Assembly (NCBI RefSeq): GCF_000275845.1
Contig: NW_006766900.1
Coordinates: forward strand, 269,639-333,638
Direction of reading: 5' to 3'
Length of the DNA: 64,000 bases
DNA from: Dichomitus squalens LYAD-421 SS1
Lineage: Eukaryota; Basidiomycota; Agaricomycetes; Polyporales; Polyporaceae
Positions within the stretch are counted from its first letter, which is position 1; every line of letters starts with the position of its first letter. The notes under the pieces were generated by a model that was not told where the DNA came from, searched no databases, and saw nothing but the letters and a program-made list of their open reading frames with translations. The translations under genes and the position numbers were made by a program. Shown here piece after piece: positions 30,834 to 42,504 of this stretch.

Positions 30834-33800
30834 ATGAACGCCGCCTTCTCTCAAGCCCCGTCGATGGCAACCATCCAACCGTCTCGACCTGACCTGACGC
30901 TCTCCATAGCGCCAGTGGCCTTCCCTGAGAGCCTCCTGAAGGAGCTATCTGCCTCCGTGAGAGGCCCAGTGTTGCGTCCCACAGACTCAGAGTACGCCGC
31001 TTGCTATCATCACTATCTTCACCCGAGCTGACCTCCGAGCGCTGGTAGGTACACCGAACGTGCCAAGACGTTCAACGGCAAGCTCAAGCCTACGTGTCGC
31101 GTTCTGGTTTCCCCGTTGGACGCGCACGAAGTCAGTGCAGTCGTTCAATTCTGCCGTAAGCATGACATCTCGCCGTCTGTGAGGGCAGGAGGGTACGGGA
31201 TCGCGGGTTGGGCGGTCGCGGGAGACCTGATCATCGACATGAGCATGATCCGGGACATCGACATCGAGCCGCCCGTGCCAGCTGGAGAGGACGACGGTTC
31301 CTCCAAAGATTGGACGCCTATTGGCAGCAAAGGAAAGGGCCGAGCACCCCTCCTGCAGGCCGCCTCTACCTCTGCAGAGGATGGACGGTTGATCGTCGAT
31401 GGCACTCAAACCAACGCATCAACCGCTTCAAGGAAGCGGCGTCGGGACGACCGCTCACCCTCGCCAGGAGTCGACGAGATTGGCTCTAAGACTGGCCACG
31501 GACAATTCGATGGCGCGTCGCATGCCGTGGCATCCTTCCTCCGTGGACCTCCTCTGCTCCCTATCCCCGGAGACACTCCTCGCGGGCCTCCCGTCAATCG
31601 TCAGCGCTTGCATTCACCAGTTCCCCCATCCCAACAGGACGCCGAACATCCGATGAGCGAGGCTCCTCACGTATCAGAGCCAGACCGGCCTCGAGGTAGA
31701 AGTCTGCTGCAGCCCGTCCCCCCGCCCCTGACCGAGGATACGCGCCAGAAATCGGGGGACTCGACGACCTCGACGGACAGCGTCTCTCACTTCTCCGCGT
31801 CCACTGGCGTCTCTCATTCGTCAGACGCGACGTCGCTTCCTAGCCCCGTGGACGGCGATTCGAGTGTGAATAGCACAGACGACGCCAGCGGCCGCGTTGC
31901 CATCCGCTCAACGAATGCTACGGACGTATTTGACTACCTCTCGTCCAACCGTGCGCCACCGATGTTTGGTCACACAGTAGGTGTTGACGGCGTGTCGACA
32001 GGGGTGTCCGCGATGGGCCCGTTCTCCATGAGTCGATTCGTGATGCCGCCGAACCCTGGCAGTGGTGGCGTTGCGGCGTTCAACCCGATGCTGGGGTTCA
32101 GCATGTCCCTTCCTGCGTCAACGCAGTACTCCCTCCAGTCTGGAATGCCAATGGTCTCTTCTGGACAGTCTATGCCAGCGTTCGGTTCCGCTTCCTCGTC
32201 AATGCCTACGCCCGTCGCTATGCCTGGTGGTCCGTTCGCGTCCACCCCAGGAACGCTCGGCCTGTCGCACGCGCACGCGCAGGCGGGCCAGGACGGAGAG
32301 AGTGGCAATAACGTGCAGGAGCATGCACGCCATCTGGGCAATACGTATCATTCGAAGCCCATATTCCCGCACACCTATGTCACATTTGGCGCAGGGATGC
32401 GCCAGAAGGAGGTAGACCTGTACACGGCTGACCATCCGTTCGAGGGCATGAACCCGGTCACTAACGAGCGCGAGGAGGGCGTCGTGCCGTACCATGTACC
32501 AATGTGAGTGCCATTTGTGGTCCGTAGTGCAGGGCCATGTTTTCATCCGGATACTTTGATACAGGTCTGCACATCCGGTCGGGTCTTCGATCATGCTGCT
32601 GGGCGGGTTCGGGTTCATCAGCCGGATGTATGGCCTCAGCGTGGACAATCTCGTCGAGGTAGAAATGGTGCTTGCAGACGGGCGGATCGTGATCGTCAAC
32701 GCAGAGAGCGATCCTGGTGAGTGTCTGCGTACTGGTGAACTTGCATAAACTGATTATGGGGGTTGGAGACCTTTGGTGGGCCATCCGTGGAGCAGGTTCA
32801 GCCTTCGGTATCGCTACGCGGTATAAAGTCAGGGCTTTCCCCGTTCCAGTCGTCTTTGCCGGCAACTTGATCTAGTGCGTCCTCGTCTTCTGAGCAAGCA
32901 CACGAGTCGTCGCCGCTTACAGGATCGATTCTGCTCTTGCAGCCGCTTCCGCCGCGCGACCGCCCCATCGCTGATCAAGCACTTCCGGGACTGTATCAAG
33001 GGATGCCCGCGCGAGCTGTACGCGAACGTGCTCCTCACGGCCGGACCGGCGAACAAAGATTCGCTCGTGGTGATCCAGATGTGCTACGTCGGTCCCAAGG
33101 CGAAGGGCATGGAGTACCTGCAGGCGATCTCGAGCTGGGACGGGGAACGGTGCCTGCTCAACGAGGTGAACGAGAAGAGCTTCTTGAACCAGCAGGATAG
33201 TGTCGCGCAGGTGTTGCGAGGCCAAGGCAAGTTCCTCCCTTGGATTTCGTTGACCGAGAGCTGATACGGGCGTTCGCCCATAGCGGGACGGCAGTGGTTC
33301 CTCCGCTCCACTCTTGTTAGCACCCTCTCAGACGAAGTCATCAATCAGACCGTGCTCGCGTTCGCAGGCACGCCTGTCGGATGCAGTGAGTACATATAGT
33401 CATCGCGTTCGAGACGAGGACTGACTTAGGTTGCGCAGCTTGGATCTTTGAGCTTGCGGGCGGCGCGATCGGAGACTTCGAAGACACTTGCCTGCCGAAG
33501 GAGCAACGAGAGGCGACTTGGACGGTCGCTGCGCTCCACCAGTGGGACATGGGAATAGACGATCCGCGCTGCATCACTACTGCAGAAGACGTGAGCAACA
33601 TCCTAAGTTTACGGCATTGCGCGGACGCTGACATGGCTGCACTGTAGTGGATGAAGACTACCATCTCTCCGGTGTCCACTGGGGGTCCACTTCCCACTGT
33701 AAGTTGCCATAAAATGTCATACATACCAACTGACGCTGATAACACACCTGCGAAGTTCCTTGGCCGGCACGAAACTCTGGCTCGCACGAAACAATGTTTC

Positions 33801-33935
33801 GGTAAGAACTGGGACCGGTTGGTGGAGCTCAAGAAGAAGTACGACCCAGACTGCTTCTTCAAGAACAGCTTCTGGCCATTGGACAAGGGCGGACAACCAA
33901 TCGAGCCGTTGACTAACGAACCGCCGTCTCCTTGA
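30834..33935 (+). CDS. FAD-linked oxidase (PCMH/berberine-bridge type) with a very large internal insertion
   Basis: Nine exons join to 879 residues: 30834-30991, 31049-32503, 32565-32716, 32769-32874, 32943-33226, 33284-33385, 33439-33590, 33648-33698 and 33756-33935. The FAD-binding PCMH fold starts around residue 65 (CRVLVSPLDAHEVSAVVQFC, then VRAGGYGIAGWAV at 97-109) and resumes at about 490 (HTYVTFGAGMRQ, MLLGGFGFISRMYGLSVDNL, DLWWAIRGAGSAFGIATRYK). The C-terminal BBE segment KYDPDCFFKNSFWP is present. Between the two halves lie about 360 Ser/Pro/Gly-rich residues with a basic cluster RKRRRDDRSPSP at 181-192. The His usually linked to FAD is Tyr102 (AGGYG), and no Cys occupies the second linkage site, so FAD is probably bound non-covalently. 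The intron after 33226 is GC-AG (G|GCAAGT). The substrate is unknown. Confidence 0.88.
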
Positions 33936-34547
33936 AAAACCATCTCGTCATCATCGTCGTTTTGCTCTCTGCTGTAGTCTTTGTACACATAATCATCGCA
34001 TGCTGTCGACAAACGTTATCCCTGCTCACCCAACCTGGTGCCCCATGCGCGCATATCTCTTGTTCTGTGCTTCTACATTGCAAGCAAATCCTTGGCACAC
34101 CTTGTAATGTATGCACAGCGCTCACGGTCGATTATTCGCATTGCGTGATTATCATGATACCTACTAATACATGCAGAAGACAAACAGTATATATAAGGGT
34201 AAGCGGGAGGTATGCGGGTAACGACGGCAGGAGGGATATATGGCTGGTACAACATGGACAGGAGGATAGATGATTCATCGCATGCTCACAAGTACATCTT
34301 CAGGGATAACACGAAAGTCGAAACAATGATGATACACAGCCTCTATTGTGAGACATTGCAGGGCCAGGTCATGATGGGTTGAGGATATACAGCACGAGCA
34401 AGTGCGCATGAAAGTGTGAAGGGAGCAGGTGGGCACTGTAGAAACATGCGGAAGGGAGGAACGACGAAGAGAGCATGAGACGAAGAATAGTCGTGCAAGT
34501 TCACAGATGCGAACAGTCCACGAAGAGAGAATGCGACACGCAATGTC
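33936..34547. other. Intergenic between convergent genes
   Basis: Terminal regions of the FAD oxidase (+) and RhoGEF (-) genes. AT-richer than the flanking genes; no coding frame supported. Confidence 0.5.
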
Positions 34548-37500
34548 CTAGTCCACGGGTACTAAGAAACTGGCGAGGACCCAGCCAACCTCTCCTGCCT
34601 GGTTTCGCGCGAGCAAGAGACAGTCTTCGCCGTCGTCTACGTACAGCGGGAGATCGCGGTGCGTGGACGGATGCCCCGCCTCCTGCAGTATATCATACAC
34701 GTCATCGACGACAAGCGTGAAGAACGGCAGATCGCGGTATTCAACGCCCTCTGGCGGCTCGCACGAGTGGATTACCCGGCACTCGTACAGCGACGGTATC
34801 TGGCCTCCGCTTCCCCGACTTCGTGTTGATATCGCCGGCCGCGGCCCGAAAGTCGGCTTATTCGGGGATGGTGACGGACTCTGATAGTTGTTAGGGAGGG
34901 AGGGAGAGCGTCGGTGTCGGGTGTCATTCGTAACATTGTTTGCGCTTGTACGGAAGCTGTCGGTAAGGCGTCGCCTAAAACTAGGCTTTCTTGACGGGCG
35001 ACCACGACCGCCGTCGTCTTCGATAGTCGCAGGGAGACTGTGCAGGCTCGGGTTACTGCTGTTCAGAGCGATGTCGTCGTCGACATCGAGATATTTGGTG
35101 GAGGACTGGGACTTGTTGAGCTGTTGGGGCATTGGCGAGCTCTTCGTCCGCGAATACGAAGGCTTGGTAGAGGCAGGCGCGAGCGCAGCGAGTCCGGGAA
35201 CGCCGAACCCCGCGAATGACGGCAGCGCTTCCTCGACCACTGGGCGCGTTCGTGACGACGACGGCCGTCGTGACTTCGCAGACTTGCTTGATTTTTTCGA
35301 ATGGAGACTCTCCTCCGATTTACGCGCAGCCATCGCCCGGTATTCGCTCTCCATCGAGTGGGTCGAATGCACGCTCCTCGTCTTTGCACTCACTGGACCA
35401 GGCGAAATGGGAAGAGACGGGTCTAACGTACTGGGCTGAGGGTGGGAGATGCTGAGAGGGTCGAGGGCAGCAAGGACCGACGAGACTACGACGCTTCTTG
35501 TTGCTTCCGGTTCGCTCAACCGCGGCTTGCTGGGCCTGGTCCGCTGCTTGTCCGGAGTAGTCTTCTTCTCCAACGGCCGGACGATATTGAGGTCCTGGAT
35601 CTGCACCTCGACCTCCGCAAATCGACCCCACCATACACGAAGCGTCTCGGAGGCGCCCTGGTTCGCCTCCTCGTCCACTTTGAGCGCGTCCCAGAGCTCG
35701 CTCCACCGCTCCCGCACGTTGCTGTAAAATCGCCGCTGAATGTGCGCGAACTTGAGTATGCACGCTGCCATACCCTTGTCGATGAGTGCGAGGTAGGTTG
35801 GGAGCTCCGCAAAGAGCTGCGCGCGGAGCGCCACGTACGACTGCGATGCCTCGAGGAGCTGGGGCGGCGGCCGGCTCTTGGCCACGTTCAGGTTCAGCAA
35901 CCCATAGTGCAGAGGCTCGAGCGTGTGCATCGCCTCCAGCAGACGCAGCGGCGCGACCATCGTGTCGACCAAGCCGGTCAGGAGGGGTAGCAGCCGCTCC
36001 CTGAGAACATCCTTCGTCTCGTCGCATATCGGCAGGAGTTGGTCGCGAATAACTTGGAGGAACGCGTCGAACGCCTCCGAGGGCACGTCGTCTGGGCCCA
36101 TCCAGATCACGCGCCCGAACGTGTGCGCCCACTGGTCGAGCGCGCCCATGAGCACCTTCACCGAGTCCGCCCACTTCAGGCTGTCGCGCGCCAACTGCTC
36201 CATGAACGGCTCATAGCTCTTGAGCTGCTCGCCCATCGCCTTGACCGCCTCCGCCTCCGCGTTTGCCTCCGCACCTTCCTTCGCCTTCAGCGCCGCCGAG
36301 CGAAGGCTCTTCATCCGCCCGAGGCTCACAGACGCCGCGACCCCAACACTGAGCGTACTCTTCTTCTTCGCCTTCACCGTCTCTCCGACTTTCTGCGGGG
36401 TGCTGATAACAGCCGCGCTGGTGAGCACGTCCCGCACGACCTCCCTCCTTCTCCGCCCTTCATTGACGCCCCGCGCCACCTCCTCCATTCGCGCATGGGC
36501 CTCTATCAGGTTCGCCTTGTCCGGATGTGAATCTGGGGTCTCGGAGATGATCGCGTGGAGCAGCAGTGGGTACTTCGTGAGCCGCTGCACGGGCTTGATC
36601 AGAAGCGAAGGGAGGTCCCATGCACCCGAGTACGCATGGGCGAGCGCCTGCGTCTGCGCGAGGTAGGCGTTGAAAGCGGGCGTCCGCGGCAGGCTGTTGA
36701 AGTGCTCGAGGCCGGTCGCCTGCTTCGTGATGTACGTCCGGTAGAGCGGTTCAAGTTGCGGGATCTATGTTGCCGCGTGCGACACGACATGACGGACCAC
36801 GAGATGGAAAGACAAGCGCGGGCATGAGCACGGGAACAACGAACGAATGAGGTCCGCGGTCATAGCCTCGGATATGAGAGCAGGCATGGAAGAGGACGGG
36901 GACGTACCACTCTGAGGAAAAGCTTGCCCACATAGTCATCCCCCTCGCCCCCCTCCACAAGTTCCCCCAGCGCCCATTCCAGCTCGCGCGCAAAATCCTC
37001 CGAGAACCGTGCGAGTTCCGATACGTTGCTGAACACGATCTTCACGTCCTCTTTCGTCATCGGGGGCTGGCCATTGGGCAGATACGACGCTGCGGAGGCA
37101 TCGGACGCGGTCGAGAGCGTGCGAGATGAGGACGCCGACGATCCAGGGGGGGTGGCAGGGTTGGCAGAGAAAGAAGACATTTGGCCTAGACCATCCGATC
37201 GACGGGGTCACCGTCAATTGACGATCATGAAAGCTATAAACCTGACCCGAACCGAGATACGCACCTGAAGCTAACGGCATATGAAGGTCTCGCAGATACG
37301 TAAGGTCGGTGGCGTACGTTCTTTCGGACTTGAGGAGCTCTATGAGAGCGTGCTCGCGCCTGGTCATGTTTGATGTGCGCGGGGAATCCGTCACGTCAGT
37401 GGGAGGGAGAAGCGTTGCGTCGTCGTCCTCGGAAGGCTCGGCGCCAATGGACAAGGAAGCGGTCGACATTGACGGCTGTGGAGTCAGAGGCAGCGGTTTG

Positions 37501-37910
37501 TCGGGAGTTGCTGAACGTCGCGGCTGTGATAGTGGTGGGTCCAAAAGACCTGAGACGGAGCCCAAGCTGCGAGAGTGCAAAAGCGGCATGTCGGGGTCGT
37601 CTGGATCAAGCGAGAGTTCGGCAATCGGTGCAAGGGACTCTGAAGACGAGACAGAAAGCAATGGTGGCACACCGAGCGCACCTTTGGCTGTTTGCCGCAG
37701 ACGGAGGGGGGATCGTGGTGGGATCGGGGGAGACGTGCTGACAGAGGAGGAGGAGAGCTGAGACGAGTGGGGGGTGGACAGCGAACTGGAGGTGGAGGTG
37801 GTGCTGGTCGTGGACGATGTGGATAGCCTGTAGTCTTGTGGAGGACCGGAGCTATCCACGCGGCGAGAACGAGGCTCGTTCGCGGTCGTGCTCTCGGATA
37901 AAGAACTCAT
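34548..37910 (-). CDS. Rho guanine nucleotide exchange factor, DH-BAR-SH3 (Gef1/Tuba type)
   Basis: Three exons (37265-37910, 36908-37185, 34548-36764) give 1,046 residues from the start at 37910. An in-frame ATG at 38024 would add 38 residues. Order: a Ser/Thr/Pro-rich N-terminus (1-180); a DH domain from MTRREHALIELLKSERTYAT through LPSLLIKPVQRLTKYPLLLH (about 182-380), the hallmark QRLTKYPLLL helix being intact; a helical BAR-like region (VKAMGEQLKSYEPFMEQLAR, WADSVKVLMGALDQW, about 430-690); a long Ser-rich linker; and an SH3 domain at the C-terminus (YECRVIHSCEPPEGVEY ... GWVLASFLVPV). This architecture matches animal Tuba and fission-yeast Gef1, which activate Cdc42 at sites of polar growth. 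No PH domain is seen, as expected for the family. Confidence 0.92.
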
Positions 37911-39224
37911 TTCCGTCGATTGCGACTGCCAGTGCTGCTCCGTTGCTGGGCCGTTGCTTATCCGCTCCCGCCGCGGGAAGTCCGCATCCACCGCTCTGGC
38001 CGTCAGTCTGCTCCGAGTCGGCACGATGCACGGTGTACGTCGGTGCCGCCTGCGGCGTCGATGAACTGTTCGCTGTCAAGGCGGATGGAAGACCGCGCAG
38101 AATCCGGGATACTCACGATGGGCGTTCGAGGTTACACGTGCGAGTCGCCTGGTTGCGAATGGACCCAAAGGTGTGGGCGATATAGTCTCTACGTTCTCCT
38201 GTAATAGAGCGTGCGATCGCACGAGACCTTCCAACTGCGTCCTTGTCAAGAATGAGGCAGAACGAGGCAGAACAGGACACAAAGGTGGCCGTCGAAGATG
38301 AAGGTCGGACGAGCACCCGTCCTGAAGTGCGAACCATGTGCCTGCCACGCCGGGATAACCAAATTGGGAAGGTATATTCGACATCATGATGCGGGGTCTA
38401 CCTTAGGACAATGATCCGTTGAATTACGTACGGAGTAGCAAAAGCAGTCACTGGGTAACATCTTCTATGTTTACGACTGAGCGCAACATGCTACGTAGCA
38501 GCTGCGTAGCCACGTATTCAAATGGACGATTGATGGCGAAGCCGCACAGTGGGCAGCTGCGCAATGGTGAGCTATAATCGGAGCGCCCTTCGGCAGGAAT
38601 CGGCGGAAGGCAAAGCGCGAGTTCATGTAGTCTCGACCAAGACCGTCCGGTGGGTGTCGAACGACAGATGGATATTACATACAAGATTCGTAAGATTTAA
38701 ATCCATTCATAGTGCCCAAGGCAAGCCTTCTGTTGCAGGGGCCACCAGAGACTAGAAACAGGGTACTCAGCGTCGCTTACCCAACTCTGCTGTTACGTGA
38801 CTGCATACTAATGGTGCTGAACTGGACAGCGAATGCGTTGCTGCGTGCATGTGCGGCTGTGTAGCTGTTCTCTCTCTGGCAGACTGGATGTGTTCAGTAA
38901 TATGGACCTACTTGGACCCACAGTGAGCGGGGGATCGCGGCGGTCGTGAACACTCGACGGGGCACAAAAGCCTGAGAGAGCAGAATCTTGGCCCAGTTCG
39001 AATTCTGCCTGAAGGGCGGCAATGATTTCCGGTTTACCGGGCCATCTGCTATTCCCACAGCGGCACTGCGGACCGAGTTCAATTCCAACCCTCCGAGCAC
39101 TCGTGAAAAGCCTTGAGGCCGTCGGACCTCCGAACAGATCTTATGGTCTCAGGCAGACGGTGAACGCGGAACTTGTTGTCGCCGATCCTTTTCCTTGCAG
39201 TTCCTCTTCGTAGGATCTTCCGAC
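37911..39224. other. Intergenic, divergent promoters
   Basis: Lies between the RhoGEF (-) and CoA-transferase (+) starts. Short frames only. The first 114 bp may be coding if the RhoGEF starts at 38024. Confidence 0.4.
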
Positions 39225-41088
39225 ATGACAACAGCTAGACGATTTCGCTTCGAAGCGGTATACCGGCGCAAGGCTGCAACCGAGCTGTTGAATGTCGTGT
39301 CGTCGACGACCAAAGCGAAGATCAGACACTCTAGCTCGCAGTCCGGTGCTGCCCGGAGCCTACCTCTCGTGGGTATCAAAGTGCTTGAGGTGGGACAGGT
39401 TATCGCAGGGCCTTTCTGCGGTCAACTGCTAGGGTGAGTGACCTCGTCGCTTCTAAGCATACGTAGCATCCCTACAAGCTGAATTTCGTCGATGGTTGCC
39501 GGGTCAGTCATTACGGAGCTGAAGTAATCAAAGTCGAACCACCCAAAACCGGCGACCCGCTTCGTGTATGGCGCGAACTCGACGTAGACGGGGTCAGCCC
39601 CTGGTGGCGGAGCATTGCTCGGAACAAAAAGAGCGTGACCATCGACATGCGCAAGGAGGAAGGCCGAAGGTAGGCTGCGCTCCTTGCGTCTCGATGGGCT
39701 GCTCACGCCCGCAGTCTCGTCAAGCAGCTCGCAGTCCAAAGTAACGTCATGATAGAGAACTTCAAGCCCGGCAGTGAGTAGACTGTTCATAGAAACTCAA
39801 AAGTGGACCTTGAACTGACTGAGTGACTGGCGCTGGACGTCCTCGCGTTCGTTCTGTACAGCCCTTGAGAAGTGGAACCTCGGTCCCGCCGATCTTCACC
39901 CGCTAAACCCCTCGCTGATATTCACGCGCGTCAGCGGATACGGCCAGACGGGGCCCTGGGCTTCCCGTCCGGGCTATGCTTCTGTCTGCGAGGCAGAGTC
40001 TGGCTTCCGATATATCAACGGCATCCCAGATCCAGAAACTGGCTCACTCTCTGGCGCCCCCATCCGCCCGAACATCAGTTTGGGCGACTCTGTTGCGGGA
40101 CTGCATGCAGCTTTTGGAACTGTATATCAGTCTCATAGACTCGTCATGAGGTTGAGCATCTTCGACTGAGATTGACAAAAACAGGTCCTCGCGCTATTAT
40201 CGCGGAAGAACAGAGAAGCACAGGGGCTACAGGGCGGCCAGACAGTGGACGTCAGCATTTTCGAGAGGCAGGTTCCCTCCGTGCGATTCTATACTCAACG
40301 GCATTGCATCGCTCAATTATTCCCTGCCCTCGCACAGCATGATCAACCTTATGGAAGGCATTATTCCTGAATACGACCGCAAGGGCAAGGTACGCACGCC
40401 GCTTAGTCATGAATCTACCTCCGCACAACCTCCACACAGCCTCGCCACCTCGGGCTCGATTAACGAATCATTGTAGATACGCGGGCCCTCAGGCTCCTCC
40501 GTGACCGGGATCGTGCCCACGAACGCCTATCCTTGCCTGCCTGCACCGTCGGCGCCCAACGTGCCGGCGTATGTTGTCATTGGCGCAAACGCCGACTCGA
40601 TCTACGTCCGCCTTATGACCGCCCTCGGCCGCGTGGACCTCATCGGGCCCGACTACGCACAAAATCACCACCGCGTCGAGCGCCAGGCGGAGATCGAAGC
40701 TGCGATCGCTGCGTGGACGAGCACGCGCTCTCCAGAGGAGGTTGAGGAGACGCTACGTAAGGTCGGGGTGCCAGTCGGCCGGGTCCTAAACGTGAAGGAC
40801 ATTGTGGAGAGCGAGCACGCGCGCGTCCGCGGGCTTGTCGAAGAGGTCTGGGTGCCGAAACAAACACGGACCAAGGTTGAGGGTGCAAGTGGCGGGGAGG
40901 AGGGTAAGGGCGAAGGGTGGAGCGTGAAGATGTCGAAGGTCGTGCCCGTGCTCGAGGGCTGCGACACGAAGACGCGGTGGGCGGGGCCGGAGCTGGGTCA
41001 GCATAACCGGGAGGTGCTCATTGGCCAGCTGGGACTTGATGAGGCCGAGTTTGCTCGGCTGCAGGAAGAGGGCGTCATTGGGAGGTAG
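39225..41088 (+). CDS. Class III (CaiB/BaiF, formyl-CoA transferase-like) CoA-transferase
   Basis: Seven exons give 478 residues: 39225-39433, 39508-39669, 39715-39773, 39862-40121, 40185-40267, 40338-40389 and 40477-41088. Family signatures are LPLVGIKVLEVGQVIAGPFC, YGAEVIKVEPPKTGDPLR, NVMIENFKPG, IFTRVSGYGQTGPWASRPGY and LGDSVAGLHAAFG, whose Asp219 corresponds to the catalytic Asp of formyl-CoA transferase. QTVDVSIFESMINLMEGIIP and VGVPVGRVLNVKDIVES follow. The first about 45 residues are Arg-rich and almost free of acidic residues, consistent with a mitochondrial presequence, as in succinyl-CoA:glutarate CoA-transferase (SUGCT). The intron 40268-40337 is GC-AG (GAG AG|GCAGGT). It ends 143 bp from the convergent C45 acyltransferase gene. 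The exact acyl donor and acceptor are unknown. Confidence 0.92.
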
Positions 41089-41231
41089 TCTCTGCCGGTG
41101 AAGCTCATGCGAGATTCATTCATGAGCATGATCACACGAGACGAAGGATGTTTGACCCCCATTCAATACAGCCTTCTTTCTACAGGACGGGACTACTGCG
41201 CAACGCTGCGGAAATGGTCATGCGGCACAGA

Positions 41232-42504
41232 CTACCAGGGCATGGAGAATACCTCGCTCTCGTCTCCGCTCCCGGGCTTTCCGAACACAACCTCGGCAGA
41301 GGGTCTACTCCCTTCCTGGAACGTCATGACAATATTGAACAGCGTCTGGATCTCGGCCGCTCGGGTCGGGTCTGGAGAGCAGCAGATCGCTTGTGGGGTA
41401 TTGAAGGTGTCGGAGAAGAAGCGTGCCCGCAGCAGCTTCGCGTCAATCGTGTCCCCCGCGAAATGATCGTCCCCTAGTTCCCGGATCAGTTCACCGCAGA
41501 TCGCTTTGGCACGCTCGAGGCGGACAGGGGACCCGGAGAGCCAAGGGGGCTCGTCAACCAGCCTGTTCTCCAGGAAGTGATTGGTATGTATTACGATGCC
41601 GTTCGAGTTTTCCGGGAGGTAGACGCCTCCACGCGGGGAGAGCTCGAGACCGCGCGCCTTGCGAGTGTCTGCAATGAGGATATGTTGGCTGGACGCTGCA
41701 CCGCCGAGCTTCTCTATCGCAGTGATCGCGCTGTCTACCGACTCGTTCTCAAGTGAAATCCGAAGCAGACAGTGGATAGGTAGAAGAGAGGTCGAGATAG
41801 GTCGGGCCCGGATAGCGTTCAGAAGGACGCCAACCGAGGATGAGTTGAAACCGATCTTCCCGACGATTCCTGGCTAGTCCGGGTATCAGTTTCGCTTTCC
41901 ATTGAAAGAATCGAGCAGCGAATTCACCTCGGTGACCATCCATATCTTGGGCTTCCCATCCTGCTCTATCGACACCATCGCTAGGTTCTTCCCTACGCCC
42001 ACTCTCCAGTCCCAGTTCTGGCCCAGAAGCTGCCTCTCGAAGCCAGAGCCAGCTGAGTCGCGTAACCGCCACGCGAGGCTGGTGCACCCGTCGTCCCATT
42101 GCCCCAACGCGATCTCGCTGCGCGCGTTGAGGGCGACGATGTCCAGGACGTCGACGCTTCGACCGTGTTCATCAGCGTAGGCGCAAAGACCGTCCGCGAT
42201 GCCCTCCATCTCCTGGAGCAGATGCGGTACAAGTTGCGCGATTGTTGCGCGGAACTCTGCTGCGACGGTGCGGACGTGCGCCCAATCAAACTTGCACGCC
42301 TCCTGGAACAGCTCGCGATAAATGGCTAGCTGATCGAGAATCTGGGCAGCTAGTCGCTTGCCGTGCAGCTGCCCTACCTGTGGACCTCCGATACGTAAGT
42401 ACTATCCATGTAGTCGGACGCGCTGCATCAGGATTGAGACGTCATACCTCGTACGGCGATCCTCGCAGCTCTAACCGAGGGATGTTGAATGTCTCGCTTG
42501 ACAT
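41232..42504 (-). CDS. C45-family Ntn hydrolase, isopenicillin-N acyltransferase-like
   Basis: Three exons (42448-42504, 41928-42377, 41232-41873) give 382 residues. The order of motifs follows acyl-CoA:6-aminopenicillanate acyltransferase: an N-terminal PRLELRGSPYEVGQLHGKRL; IVALNARSEIAL; DDGCTSLAW, where self-cleavage between Gly116 and Cys117 would expose the nucleophile; LLGQNWDW; WMVTEPGIVGKIGFNSSSVG; and LELSPRGGVYLPENSNGIVI-HTNHFL near the C-terminus. No signal peptide is seen. Family members move acyl groups between CoA thioesters or amides and free amines, or hydrolyse them. Here the substrate is unknown, and no penicillin-type nonribosomal peptide synthetase lies nearby. A decayed copy sits at 17883-18705. 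It faces a CoA-transferase 143 bp away. Confidence 0.9.

Noticed and set aside
31270..32330. Low-complexity part of the FAD oxidase as an unspliced intron
   Set aside because: It is open throughout in one frame with coding-type composition, and no GT-AG pair of normal length would remove it.
41749..42209. Two overlapping minus-strand frames (107 and 116 codons) as separate genes
   Set aside because: They are exons 2 and 3 of the C45 gene in different registers, joined by a short intron.
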